In this document: positions 1 to 11,759 of the stretch, piece after piece | Position numbering within the stretch: position 1 is the stretch's first letter | Layout: every line of letters begins with the position of its first letter | NCBI GenBank assembly: GCA_033002965.1 | Contig: JAURVB010001676.1 | Location: 1 to 64,000, forward strand | Direction: 5' to 3' | Origin: Piper betle | Taxonomy: Eukaryota > Streptophyta > Magnoliopsida > Piperales > Piperaceae | Length of the DNA stretch: 64,000 nt | Position numbers and translations under genes: made by a program | Notes under the pieces: generated by a model | Told to the model about the DNA's origin: nothing | The model's database searches: none | What the model saw: the letters and a program-made list of their open reading frames with translations, nothing else

Positions 1-27
1 GTGGGTGAGCCGAAACGGGGTGTTACA
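1..27 (+). repeat. 3' tip of an LTR, cut by the window edge
   Basis: The sequence ends in GGGGTGTTACA. Read in reverse complement it matches the start of the solo LTR at 35462 almost base for base, so it is the 3' end of the window's dominant LTR family in plus orientation. No primer-binding site follows, so this is a fragment or a solo LTR whose body lies outside the window. Confidence 0.6.
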
Positions 28-1170
28 CTTGGTCAGCCTAACCCCAATTCGACCACCATGCACAAAGCGTAACTAGGGCCAAAGAATTGACTTAGTGCGA
101 CATGTGGCTGCACCTTTAAAATTCTTGAAAGATTAAATACTTACCCCCATGTCGAAAGGGGTGACAGGGCACAATGACGCAAGATGACTCATTATACACT
201 ATGATATCGAGAGGGTGAGTCACTGACAAATATTAATGACTACAGGTCATGGGCCACGTAATGTGTGTGCACATATATGGGATTGTAACTAGATAGAGCC
301 GCCACCCCTCTCGGCATAATAATAGCTCAACATAGGCTCATAATCACTAAAAGACTTAATTAATGATGTTGTGCAATATAGTAACTTGTTTCTTGTAATT
401 ATATGACTTTGTGTTTTATCACTAACGCAGAATTGCCTCCGCTGGTGTGAGCATAGAAGGATGTGTAGAATTGGGACAACTGGAGGACTTTGCTATTAGA
501 CTTTTGATTTTTCTTATTTGTTATTATACTTCTAGGTTGCTTGCATGACAGTAGGATTTCGGTTCGTTTTATGGGTCTTGGATTATTCTGAGCATTTGTT
601 ATATTATATTTTATTTCATGACATGACTTAAATTTGAACTTTAACTAATTCTTTGAGTATGAATTTAATTTGTACAGTTGTTCGGGCGCGGGTTCGTCCG
701 CTGGTGCGGGTTAGAGTGTTCCCGCGTCGGGTTGGAAGGGTTCGGTGGGACCGAGGCGCCCTTGCCGCGCAAAGAGACAGCGTGATGAGACTAAAGAGTC
801 ACAAGTATCCAAGGGATGGCGATTTCCAATCCTAATTATTCATTTCCATAGACATATCATGCTTGAATGCATGAAAATTGCAACTGCAATGCTGCTTCAA
901 CTTCAGAAGGGAAAGATTGTCTTCCTCCTCTGGATTGCAATAACTCCTCCAAGGCGTCTCCTTCAATGGCGTCCTTAGTTGCAGCAGGGTGTATTTCAGC
1001 AATTCCTTCTTCAAGTCTCCTTCTTCAATTCAGCAAACATAGGTGTCCTCCTCCTAGCAGCAACATCAACCTTCAATGGCGACCTTAATTGCAGCAGGGT
1101 GGATTTCAGCAACTCCTTTAATCAGCAAGACAGCAACATGACATTTCCTTCCCCTTGCTTCTTCTCCAAT
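28..1170. other. Intergenic, no gene recognised
   Basis: There is no coding signal beyond chance short frames. A GC-rich stretch near 690-790 contains GGTTCGGTGGGACCGAGGCG and then CGCAAAGAGACAG. Close relatives of this motif occur near 2400 and 3895, so this is dispersed repeat DNA. Confidence 0.4.
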
Positions 1171-1176
1171 GGCAGC

Positions 1177-1360
1177 AACAAGCAAGGATGGAGGCAATGG
1201 CAGCAACAAGCAAGGATGGAGGAGTAGGGCGTCCTCCTCCTAGCAGCAACAAGCAAGGATGGAGGAGTAGGGCGTCCTCCTCCTAGCAGCAACAAGCAAG
1301 GATGGAGGCAATGGCAGCAACAAGCAAGGATGGAGGAGTAGGGCATCCTCCTCCTAGCAG
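1177..1360. repeat. Minisatellite, AGCAACAAGCAAGGATGGAG unit
   Basis: The motif AGCAACAAGCAAGGATGGAG occurs five times. It alternates with two spacers, one reading GCAATGGC and the other AGTAGGGCGTCCTCCTCCT, giving a higher-order tandem pattern. The open frames across it in both directions are by-products of the repetition. Confidence 0.8.
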
Positions 1361-1445
1361 CAGCAGCCTGGGCGTGGAACACCGTTTTCCAGCCCCTCCC
1401 CTTTCAACCTGCAATGGCGTCCTTATTTATAGTAAGCGAACAGCA

Positions 1446-1612
1446 ACTTCGTCTTCCTCAATGCAATGAGTTTGTGACTTTGTCTTCTCCAATGCAATAC
1501 TTCGTCTTCTCAATGCAATACTTCGTCTTCTCAATGCAATACTTCGTCTTCTCAATGCAATGACTTCGTCTTCTCAATGCAATGACTTCGTCTTCCTCCA
1601 CTTCGTCTTCTT
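1446..1612. repeat. Minisatellite, ~21 bp unit
   Basis: The unit CTTCGTCTTCTCAATGCAAT is repeated about six times with small changes in length (ACTTCG or GACTTCG joints). It sits shortly after the previous array, and the two may belong to one repeat-rich element. Confidence 0.8.
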
Positions 1613-1893
1613 CAATCTCGTGGACCCCTTTCCCTCCTTCCGAATAAATCTCACGTATCTTATTTCTATTAAATTAGGCATAACCACGGGTTCAACCACG
1701 ACTGGCTGGGTTAACCGTCATGATTGAGCCGAGGGGTGCGGTGAAAAATTTGGACGAACAACAGTTTAAAAAAATTTTTATGCCATGGATTTACTCATGA
1801 TGGTTGAAAATTAATTAAAAATTAATTTAAGAGAAATTTAGTTTTATATAGTAATACTTGGCTCGTGACTCAAAACAAGTGGGTCATTACAGG

Positions 1894-2304
1894 ATTGTGA
1901 GATCCCTCAACTTAGTCCTACATCTAATACCTAGTGGTGTAAGATCTTGTTTATAAATGTGAATGAATTATAAATCTTTAACTTAGTTAACCACTTTTAA
2001 AGAGATGACTTAGCTCATTACGTTGTACTTTGGGGTGGGTCGTTACTAATGGTATGAGAGCTTTCTGGTTCTGTGTTAGTTGGTGGGGACTAGGGACGAT
2101 GACTTGGCTGCCAGTGTAGGAATTTTAGGGATAAAATTTTCTAAGGTGGGTAGATTTTGAGATCTCTCAACTTAGTCTCACATCTAATATCTACTGGGGT
2201 AAGATCTTGTTTATAAGTGGGAATGAACTATAGGTTTTTAACTTGGTTAACCACTTTTAAAGAGATGACTACCCATTGCGTTGCACTTTGAGGCGGGTTG
2301 TTAC
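1894..2304. repeat. Two copies of a ~150 bp repeat
   Basis: Copies at about 1894-2045 and 2155-2304 share long stretches, including AAGATCTTGTTTATAA and AACCACTTTTAAAGAGATGA, and both end in a GGGTGGGTCGTTAC-like tail. More diverged relatives occur near 27460-27580 and 27720-27810, so this is a dispersed family. The class is not identified. Confidence 0.65.
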
Positions 2305-2305
2305 A

Positions 2306-2404
2306 GATCTGGATCGGTTTAACCGAATCAAGTAGATTAGCGAATGGTTCAGTTGCCGGTAGCATTTTTGGGTTGGTTCACAGGTGGACCGAAATGAGGT
2401 GTTG
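2306..2404 (+). repeat. LTR 3'-end fragment, dominant family
   Basis: The stretch from CGGTTTAACCGAATCAAGTA to GAGGTGTTGCA is the reverse complement of the first ~100 bp of the LTR at 35462. The terminal TTACA has decayed to TTGCA. The rest of the LTR is not recognisable upstream. Confidence 0.65.
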
Positions 2405-2489
2405 CACCAAAGGCACCTTTGTCACGCAAAGAAATCATACAAGCTAATAAATAAATAAAAATAAAATGTCGTGAGCGAGGAAACATATG

Positions 2490-2642
2490 GTGTAACACCT
2501 CAAATTTGGCTCACAAACCAAGCCAGTAATGTTACGGGTTACCCGTTAAGTCGGTTAACCCGAACCTAACTTGAATAGATCTACTCTCGACGTCTGAAGA
2601 TGGAAGACAAATATTGTTATGCATGGATGAGATACAAAGAAC
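2490..2642 (-). repeat. LTR end fragment, dominant family, reverse orientation
   Basis: It begins TGTAACACCTCAAATTTGGC and continues through a recognisable AACCCGAACCTAAC and a CTCTCGACGTCTGAAGATG segment, as in the LTRs at 28472 and 35076. The match stops at 2642, where the next repeat begins, which suggests interruption by that insertion. Confidence 0.65.
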
Positions 2643-3829
2643 TGTTCGCATAATTTTAATGACATGCAAGTATACACGGTCGAAACAAGTAATATAATGA
2701 TAAATTCGAGTATCGTTCCCACAGAGAGATGAATTTCCTTAAATTAATTAAAGAAAATAAAATTAAGAGCAAGACAAAAATAATTGACTTAACTAAATCT
2801 AAATAATAACTTTAAATAAAAAGAGAAGTTAAAATGATAAACTCTTTCTAAAGTCAGAATTTCCCTTAACATGAATTTAATCTTCATCAAATCTTACTCT
2901 TATCCTTTATTACCTCAGATTATCGATCTAGGATAATTATATGACATGGTGGCTCCTGCTCCTTCATGCTTCTATTATTTTGCCTCAATTTCTACCTCCA
3001 TGTGATAATTGATTAATCAACAAAATAACACATTACAATTTGCCTTACAATCGCATACGGTGTTGTATATCTTCTAACCACGACAACAAACAAGTCAAAA
3101 GACTTATCGTATGATGAATTATTAATGACTAATCTAATTAATTTCTCCCGAAATCTAATTAAACCTCATGATCTAAGAAACAGACGATGAATCTATTCTT
3201 AGCATTTAGAACATGATAATTCAAATAATCTAATTGAATAAAAGAGTAAGAACTTGAAATGAATTCAATTAAATCATGTTAAGTTCCACTCTTCTCTAAA
3301 ACAAAATAAAAGACTACTTCATAATAAAATAGAAAACAATATAAAAAAGAAACTATTTCTCATTATGGAAAGAAAAAAGTTACAAAAACTAAAACTACTT
3401 CTAAGCCAAAAGTTGAGATATCTCAAACAACAAATGACCACCCATTTATATAGAAGATGAGATAGCCATTAGATACATGAATTTAAAGAGAGTGTTCACA
3501 AATCGACGTAGTCTAATTAATTATGATATCAATTCAAATTTTCAACTCCTCGACATACTTAAATGCAACCAAAACAATGTACATCTATCTTCATCAAACT
3601 TTGTCAACACCATAAATTGTAGCCATTGGGTGGCCATGACCTTTCAATTCCAAAGCTTAATTTGTTTCATTTTTCTAGCATTAAAACTCCAAAATTAAGA
3701 ATATCTCATAAAATATTAATTAACTAGAATAAAACGAGAAATATAACTTAATTAATAGTGTTTATACCCAGGAATTATAAAATTATATTAAAAACAAGGG
3801 TAAATATTGTATACTTTAAACACTTAACA
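2643..3829 (-). mobile_element. Probable solo LTR, second LTR family
   Basis: The segment starts TGTTCGCA and ends CTTAACA, with TGTT/AACA ends. It is flanked by AGAAC (2638-2642) and GGAAC (3830-3834), a plausible 5 bp target duplication with one change. In minus sense it has a TATA-like CTATATAAATGG near 3445. Close to its 3' end it has the motif GGAACGATACTCG, then TATTACTTG and a GTGTATACTTGC tail, shared with the segments ending at 9000 and 62593. No coding capacity is seen, which fits an LTR without an interior. The element type is inferred from structure only. Confidence 0.55.
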
Positions 3830-3889
3830 GGAACCTGTTCGAGCACTGGATTTTCGCCCCCATGAACAGTCATCGCTTCATGTTAGGTT

Positions 3890-4130
3890 AGAGGGTTCGG
3901 TGGGATTAAAGGCGCCCTTGATGCACAAAGAAATCATGTGCAGAGTTAAATAAATATAAAATACCATGAACAAGGAATAAATACCCAAGATTTTTACATG
4001 ACTCCTTAGGGTTCGATTTGAATCCCTAAGTCAGTCAATGGTGAGATTAAGTACTCACTAATCCAACTATTTCTCTCTTTGATTTTACACTTTACACAAA
4101 ATAGTGAATTTTGCCGCATTTAAACAAATT
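3890..4130. repeat. Dispersed repeat fragment
   Basis: GAGGGTTCGGTGGGATTAAA followed by GGCGCCCTTGATGCACAAAG repeats the motif seen near 736 and 2405. The following ATGAACAAGGAATAAATACC resembles the tail after the 2405 copy. This debris ends just before the DnaJ pseudogene and may mark where its 5' exons were lost. Confidence 0.45.
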
Positions 4131-4268
4131 CGCCTTTGATAGCTTTGACTCTAATGACTTAGCCCCCACTACTGCTTCTGGGGCATCTGAAAATGGTGGG
4201 TTAGGAGATAAAATTCTGAGTTAATTTGAGTAAACATGGCCAAGTGAAATTGTGTTTGCAACGTGTAG

Positions 4269-6393
4269 GTGCTGTTTCTTTAATTCTAATGCAGGAGGAG
4301 ATGAAGAAAATGGAACAACAAGGTCGTGCCAATGAAGAAAATTTAATGAAGCAAATGGGAGATAAGATGGATGCTGTGGCTAATTCTCTTTGAAGATGAA
4401 CGTTGTAGATATAGAATCTACTCTTACCCGAGTCTGCCAAGCAGTAAGGCTTTGTCCTTGAGGCATTGTAGAACGTTAAAAATAAAGAAAAATATCACCA
4501 AGTGCATTTTTTAAGCTTGCACATAGATGATGTGATATAACTATTGTGCTTCCTATTCTTAGGTACTGAAGGACAACACACTTTCAAGGGATCAGTTGAA
4601 GTTAAGAGCCAGGGCATTAAAAAAGTTGGGAACAATTTTCCAGGTGATTATAACTGTTTCAATAGCTATCAGTTATTTTCTTATATAGGCTTATTTTCTC
4701 CTAGAATGTAGATTGCATTTTTGTATTACTCTGCCAAGCTTGTGCATTGCCGGTCCCAAGCCCGGACAAAAGAGGATGGTTGATGTAAGGAAGGGCATAA
4801 AAATTTTGCCATTTGTAAGTTTAGGATTCATATTATCAACATCCTTTGGGTATCAAGTGGAACAAGATGAATGTAGATTGGGTTTTGTATTGTCTGTATT
4901 TAGTGCCTTATTAAACACAACATTGTGGAGGATAGGATAAGTAGAGAAGAGCCAGCATCAACAACAGGAGAGAAGATGGAAAGGTCATCATTGCCCATCT
5001 TAGGGGACAAAAATTTGGAAGAAAATCTAATGGGGAATCTATTATTAACATACCTTACTTATAAACCTCCATACATTCGTTCTTCAATAGTTGACTTCTA
5101 ATTGTAGTTTGAAATTAATGAAAAAAATTCCAAGTATATTCCTTAAATGTGTGAAATTGCATATAACTTCATTGTAGTAAAAAATCTGCACATCAAAGTT
5201 GCTATATGTGTACATAATAAGGAAGACGGGAAGAGGAAAGTAAAGTCCATGGTATGGGATTAGAGAATTTGGAGTATGAAATTACAAAGTTTAATGTATA
5301 ATCAACACATAATTACATTGGTAGAGGCTCTTCCTTATACTGAAAACTTTTAATAGTTACTTTGATCAACTTCTAAATCCAAAGTGAAGACAATACAAAA
5401 TTACAAAAAACAAATTAGGCTAGAAAATTTAAAAATATATGATGATCAATAAACTACGAAAAAGGAAAATAATGCAGAAGTGCTCTAAATTGTAGAAGAA
5501 GATAGTCCATTAAACTTTAATCTCTGATAATTAATTGCAGAAAGGAGTCACAAATGCCCATATATCAACCCTAATGGGCCTGACTTGTTATGTGAGGAAA
5601 TTTCCTAAGTAATAAGAAAATATTGATAAGGAAATTTGCCCAACACAAATTTTCCAAACAAATGTTTATCTAAAATAAGAGGACTAATACAAAGAAACAA
5701 TGCTCTATTGTCATTTTAAGCATATTAAGGTGGTTGTTCATAAGAATCCTGTAAATAACCCCCCAAGGTATAATAATTTGATTGAGGATGGGAGACATGG
5801 TATTTGTCATGACATATTGATTGAGGATGGGAGACATGATATTTGTCATAACACCATGATTAATGTAATTTTCATCTACCGTCACTCGGTAAAGGCAATT
5901 TAAAAAAAAATTATTTTGCTAGAATGTAAACACTGAATTCATGTAATTGAAATCTAAGGTATGCATTTTCCCACTCAAAAATGTTTCAATTTTGTTGGCG
6001 TTTTTTCTATGTATGTCGGTCTCAACAGTTTGTTTAATGCATCTTGACTAATGCATACTAAAAGGAAAGAAGAGGTTTCCTAATTTTTGTAGCTTCTCCC
6101 TCAGGGTGCCAAGGATCTTTACCACAGAGAAAATAGTTTGCGACATGAAAGCTCCGGAAACAAGGTCTCTATGCAGGCATGATTGTGTAGTTTGACTTGA
6201 TACCTGTACTTGTTTGTATTTGGCTTGAACATACAGAAAAAAATTCCTTTTTTTGTGTTCTTCATGAAAGGTTTGCCTTGGGTTATCGACTATTAACTGC
6301 TTCCATTCCTGCAACGCTTTTTTCTTCATTGTTTTCAAACATGTTCTGTAGGCTTTTGGCTTCGGAGCAGCTACAGAAATTAGTCTGTTGTAG
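4269..6393 (+). pseudogene. DnaJ-X-domain chaperone gene fragment (DnaJ 10 type)
   Basis: Three exon-like blocks with splice-like borders encode the end of the X domain of plant DnaJ 10-type J-proteins. Block 1 (4269-4443) reads GAVSLILMQEEMKKMEQQG, then KMNVVDIESTLTRVCQA. It starts after an AG and ends at a GTAAGG donor. Block 2 (4563-4643, 27 codons) reads VLKDNTLSRDQLKLRARALK followed by KLGTIFQ, between TTAG and GTGATT. Block 3 (6105-6164, 20 codons) reads GAKDLYHRENSLRHESSGNK, between CTCAG and GTCTCT. A short last exon at 6352-6393 ending in TAG, followed by AATAAA near 6397, is possible but weak. Block 1 has lost one base near 4393, where the family has SLWKxNV: the TGG codon is now TG and the frame runs into stops. 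No J domain or earlier X-domain exons are found upstream; LTR debris lies there instead. The family match is from memory of DnaJ 10 proteins. I infer a truncated pseudogene. Confidence 0.75.
5776..5853. repeat. Two-copy 38 bp tandem repeat
   Basis: TTGATTGAGGATGGGAGACA and the following TGGTATTTGTCATGACATA are repeated once with few changes. It lies inside the long intron between blocks 2 and 3 of the DnaJ pseudogene. Confidence 0.7.
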
Positions 6394-6399
6394 AAATAA

Positions 6400-7060
6400 A
6401 ATTGTGTATTTAGTGTGAATGCAATGTAAGATTGAATTCCAAGTCGTCACTTCTGCTGAACTTAAATAGTAGCTTTTTGCTATGTTCCTATTAATGAACA
6501 TTATATCTGGATTTTGTGGGTTACATTGAACATTCTTTAAAAGCTTGGATAGATTGAATACTTCTCAGTAAACTGAATTTGTGAATGCGTTGCATGTTGA
6601 TATTAAATAGCTAAAGAGCAGGCTATATATTTTTTCATTCAGAGGTATACTATTAGTTACTCATATTTATCTACTCAATTGAAAATCACATTTAAAATGT
6701 ATTTTTTTTAGTGTTTTGAGATGGTGTGGATCTATTAGTACTGAAATATCCTACGGTGGACCGTAAATCATTGCCACCAGTAAGATCCCCTTTTTCTTCA
6801 GATTTTGCAAAAAACTCTGTTGGCATTGAAATTATAAAATAACGGAAATTAAAATTTTTTCTTCAGATTTTTTTTTTCAGTTTTAGGATTAGTTTTGGCA
6901 CATAAATAGAATTGTGAAACCATTACACTTTTGAGTTGATAAATGTTTTGTGTGTTATGGTGGTTATTTAGCAGGATAATTATTAGTGAGAAGTTGACGA
7001 GCCAGAAGATTGAAATTTGGGGAAAATATTAACAGATTCATGGCTTTGGATGCGACGCCC
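6400..7060. other. AT-rich intergenic, nothing recognised
   Basis: This sequence follows the DnaJ pseudogene. No open frame, structured repeat or RNA gene could be supported. Confidence 0.4.
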
Positions 7061-9000
7061 TGGTACGAGAAGATAAGAGGGAGGGTGTTCGGATGTGCCC
7101 TAACTCAAAATCTTACACCCTAGTGCATCTGCTGTGCGGGCGAGAATTTAGTTTCCTAATTAACGTCATATAATTTTAGTAGGCCCAAATCTTCATAATT
7201 GAGGGTATAAATATTTGCTAACGCAAGATTACTTCATTCTTTGGTGGCTGAAATTTTTTTGGAGCATTGGAGAAGTAGAGGAGATTAAAGTTGAAGGAGA
7301 ACTTCTACAAGAATTTTTGTTGAGCTTAAGGTTTGATGATTCAAATCTGAAAACTCTTTGAGAGAAGATTTGGAACTCACTTTCGCATAATTCAAAGTGG
7401 AAGAAATAAGGAGACTTGCAAGCATGGAGTTTAGCCAATTATCGATAGATCAATTGGCAGTTGATCGTACAACTTAACTGTTTTGAGGACTTCAACAATG
7501 AGATCGACTACTATTTGGCAGATCGATCGGCGACACAGGGCAACAAAACGATGAGAACTTTAACTAAAATTAGTCGTTGGAGAGGATAATGTGGCAAGTT
7601 TAAAAGCATATTATTGACTACTCTTTTTATAGGCTGAGTAGGGCCATGAAGAGTATATTTGGAGCATATAGTGGGATTTGCAAGCACCGGAAAGTGTGCT
7701 ATGGTTAAATTGGTTTGCAAACTCCTTGTTCTTTCATTGTTCATAGAGAGTTTGTAAAAAATCTTTGACAAGTGGGTCATTGAGCAGTGTTTGGCTATAA
7801 CTAAGCAAGGAAGACCTACCCTTTCCTTGAATAAGGTAATAATAAGAGAGTGGAGTCGAGTTCCTAACCATTATAAAAAATCTTTTGTATTGTCTCTTCC
7901 TCCTTCGCCCGCCCCCTCCCTCTCTCTCTCTTGTATGTTACATTGTGACTATCTTATTTGCATAATTGCTTAACACTCTTATGTTTGACAAGTTCACTTT
8001 AGAGTACTACATGACCAAGTTCTGAATTATCAAGAGCACTTGCATGACTTGACTAGTTCGCCAAAATAAATGTCTTTATTTAATTTAGACTTATTTTGTT
8101 AGTTGTTTTGTGTGCTTAAAATTGCTTATTACTTCCATTTATTATTTATTTATCATGGATCTACCTAAGGGTGCTAACGATTAGTGGAGTCTAATTATTT
8201 TAATTTGTGAATCTTAATTATCTCTCTTCAGGTATTAATCGAGCCCTTCATTTTTCTTGCTTTGGTTTCTTTGATATATTTATTTTTGCAATGAATTTCA
8301 TGATTATGGGGTAAATTCATTGTCTAGTGTTTTCAGTGGATATCAATTGTGTAGTTTAATTAAGTTTATTTCTTTTCTCTATTTAATTGATATGTATAGA
8401 TTGTTTACTCTATTTATATTAAAACATGCGATAGTTTGATCACCTATTGTTTAATATATCTGATTATATCTTGAGATTGAAAAAGATGGGTTTGTCATTA
8501 ATAAAGTAATAAATTGAAATTTTGATTTGTGTGTAGGATATATAAATACTTATGCATCATAGATAACCATTAAGAAAAATTTTTAATACGTTGTTTGACT
8601 TTGAATTATACAAAGATATAGTGATTGGATTAAAATGATAATTTGTAATACCTTGAAAGATAGATTGCAAAAAAATTAGGACCCCTCAATTAGCAATTCC
8701 TTGCATTGATTTATAGATACAAAATAGATGAAGTTAAATAAAATAGTTGACTGAATATATGAGCACTAGGTTAAGCAATTAGATTTAATCCTTGCTATTA
8801 GTTTTAGTTAATAATTTTAGTTGTTCATGTTGTAATTAATTCACAAATTGATTGTTCACTTCCTCGCGTGCATAAATTAAATTAAATTAAATTAGTCTTA
8901 GCAATAAGCAAATTTTAGTGAAACTTTAAGAACAATACTTTCTTATCGTTATATTACTTGAGTGATCCATATACTTGTGTGACCGAATTTTCTTAACACA
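7060..9000 (+). mobile_element. LTR-like remnant, second LTR family
   Basis: The right end is clear. TTATCGTTATATTACTTGAG and a CATATACTTGTGTGACC tail ending in TTAACACA match in layout the ends of the solo LTR at 2643 (opposite strand) and the segment ending at 62593. A TATA-like GGGTATAAATATTTGC lies at about 7204. The left end is not defined; a TG near 7086 is one candidate. No gag or pol motif is seen, so this could be a solo LTR or a longer decayed element. Confidence 0.4.
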
Positions 9001-9116
9001 AATCTAAAAATGTTAGCACCTTCTTTCATAGCATCTACCAATGACCACTAAAGGTCCATCATTTCATGGTGATTTTTACCAATAAGAGCTTTTAAGGAGG
9101 ATTTATTGAAGGGAGT

Positions 9117-10787
9117 TGATGAGATACAGGGATGGAGCGGAGAAATATGATATCAACCGACACCTTCTCCGATGTTTTTATAATCTTAATGCTTGAAGAA
9201 GAAAAAGAAGAGATAATAAGAACAATATAACTTGAGAAAAAACTTCGTTTGAATTGATTTTTATTTTACAAGCATAGATGTTTTATATATTTATAAAAAG
9301 TGAAAGACCATGTATAGTCTTGGTCAAATTCAAACATCCTAGTAAAGACTTCATTCAGTATTCCACTTAGACCAAGACTTAAGACCCTTGCAGGAAACCT
9401 CTTCATGAAGGGATCTAACTTAATACGAGATGAAATGGAGCAAATTATAAATAAACTACTATATACAAAATATTGTCCGTCATTAATTCCTTTCTTTATT
9501 GAAAAAACTCGCCCTTGAATTTTGTAGTAAAAGAATTGGAGTAGTAATGAAAAATAAATAAATGTTGCAATGTAGGTTATCATGAGTCTCCTTTTCAGCA
9601 AAAATAAATAATATAATCCAAAATATAACGTCACATAAGCACGAACAACTTAAAAATATTTATGTGATCTAGGATCCATTCAATCACTTAGAATGAATTT
9701 AACCCAAACTTGATAAATCAATTTTTGAATCAAAATCTTCTAGTGGTCATGAATAACATTGGGTTTCTTGAGAATCATAACATTTTCAATGTGTGAGGGT
9801 TGAGCTTTTTCAAGTTTTTCAAGGATATTTTCTTTAAGCTCTTCAATTGTAATATTTGTGCATTTAAGAGTATAAGCCTTGAGCCAACCTTGATAGTGAC
9901 GAGGGTCAGGCAAAGCATAACTGTGGCTTTCCATATCTTGAATAATATTTTTAGTTCGAGGAGTAATAGTTGGAGGAAGGCAGTTGACATAAGGAGGACC
10001 TTTTGAAAGTATGTTTGATGCTGAAAATTTTAGAGTATCTACCATAGGTTTTAATGTGCGAAAGCGAACCATAAAAACAAATTAGGCCAATGCTGAAAGG
10101 GGAGCAACATCATTGGAAGGTTGTTCTAGTTGGCTAGGGATATGATCTACACGACTGTTATTAGTAGCCAACTGTTAAGTGAGGTTCACACCACTTGAAG
10201 TGAGAGTTTATAATTGTATAAGGACATCATCTAAGATAGTGGTTGGGGAGTTTGTAAAATTTGGGGAATCCATAGACGTTGTCATGCAATAAAAAATCCA
10301 ATATATGATGTGTGCTGTCTAATGAGGTAGGTGGTGGATGGGGTAGAGATGGTTTGTTGATGGCGTTGGTTGGGAGGGGTAGGTGGCAATGGAGATGGAA
10401 GTGGGTGTGAGCAGATTTGCAAACAAACGGCTCACGGGAGACAGGCACACCAAGGAAAAAGAACGAGGCTTTGATCCACTTGATGAGCTTCTTCTCCGAT
10501 GGTTTTATTAATCGTCAATAAATGAAGAAGAAGAGATAACAATAATAATATAACTTGAAGAAAAAACTTTGTTTGAATTGATTTTCATTTTACAAGCCTA
10601 GGAGTTTTACATAAGTATAGAAAGAGAAGGACCATGCATAATCTTTAGCCAAAGTTCAAACATCTTAATAAAGACTTCATTTAATATTTGACTTGACCAA
10701 GACTTACGACTATTAAAAGGAATCCTCTTAATGAAGAATCTAACTTAATACAAGACAAAATGGTGATATACAAAATATTGTCCGTCG
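9117..10787 (-). mobile_element. TRIM-like or internally deleted LTR element
   Basis: Two diverged direct repeats (9117-9482 and 10481-10787) both start TGATGAG and end at GTCCGTCA/GTCCGTCG. They share runs such as CAAAATATTGTCCGTC and AAGACTTCATT. Just inside the right repeat, on the minus strand, is TGGATCAAAGCCTCG. This is close to the TGGTATCAGAGCC primer site complementary to initiator methionine tRNA, with one base lost and one changed. The interior is only ~1 kb. It holds a 110-codon minus-strand frame at 9740-10072 (for example YALPDPRHYQGWLKAY) that I do not recognise and that may be a gag remnant. No target duplication is visible. Confidence 0.55.
10464..10478 (-). other. Degenerate primer-binding site of the TRIM-like element
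   Basis: In minus sense it reads TGGATCAAAGCCTCG, two bases from the right terminal repeat. It resembles the plant initiator-tRNA primer site TGGTATCAGAGCC with one deletion and one G-to-A change, and it sets the element's direction as minus. Confidence 0.45.
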
Positions 10788-11310
10788 TAAGGTTTCATGA
10801 GTACCTGAAACCTAAGCATTTTAACTTGTTAAAGAGGACATTGTTAGAGGCACCACCAATACACCGAATGATAGAGGCTTCGACAAACTTTATCTCCAAT
10901 GTACTAATTGGAAACTTGGGAAAATGTGCCTCAAATTGGAACTATCTTAACAATTTTCATGCTTGTTGGACGAATGAAGTTTGCATTGACAATCTTCTTT
11001 AAAAGAGAATTTGAATAAGAATAAGTCATAGTCGATTGCATCTCAAAAGACCTCAGGTGCTTCCAAATTAATCTTCTATACCCATTTTGAAGCCATGTAA
11101 AATACAAGATAATTACTCATATTGGGCATATTCGTCGATTAATATTTCCAGCATTGAGCTTCTTTGCCAAGAACAAGATTTTGGAAGGTTAACGCAAAGT
11201 TTAGCTCACAAACCTGAGAAAAAGCATAATGAACATGACAGGGAGGGGAGGTGAGAGAAAAGGTTGGTCCATGGTCGGAGACATACTATTTTCTCTATAA
11301 GAATTCTATA
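10788..11310. other. Intergenic, nothing recognised
   Basis: One 80-codon plus-strand frame begins at 10760 inside the right terminal repeat of the TRIM-like element. It has no recognisable motif and is treated as chance. Confidence 0.35.
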
Positions 11311-11757
11311 GGGATGGGAAAAAATTTTTACCAGAAAAATTAAGATATTTTTTATATTACTTAATAGTGGGAAAATAAAAAGTAATTACTAGAAAGAGAA
11401 AAGTTTTTTTATAATGATAGGTCTGTAATTTAGTTTTAAAAATTTATTTTTTAAAAAGCAGTCGTTGGTCGACATGGGATGACTAGATCTATCTGCCCTA
11501 AGGCCAGAGCGGCTAGGTCGCCCACAACCAAGGGCTGCCACCCTTGGCTTGGCCGCCCACTGCCCATGGCCTTGGGGCGGTCGGACCTGGCCATCCTGGG
11601 TTGTGTAAGGATGTGGCAACAAAATTTATTAATTTTTTTTAATTTAAATTTGGCTAGGGATATTTAATGTAATTCATTTTTTCTTTTTTTGATAATTAAG
11701 TATATTTTCCACTGACTAGAAATATTAAAATATATTCTCTTTTTCAGGTAAAAAGTT
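11311..11757. mobile_element. MITE with long AT-rich inverted arms and GC-rich core
   Basis: The left arm near 11322 reads TTTTTACCAGAAAAATTAAG, and further in has AATAGTGGGAAAATA. The reverse complement of the right end reads TTTTTACCTGAAAAAGAGAA, and further in has AGTCAGTGGAAAATATA. The arms match imperfectly over about 50 bp. The core (about 11461-11600) is GC-rich and has no gene. A similar layout of AT arms and GC core is seen at 58540-58830. The superfamily is not determined. Confidence 0.5.
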
Positions 11758-11759
11758 TA

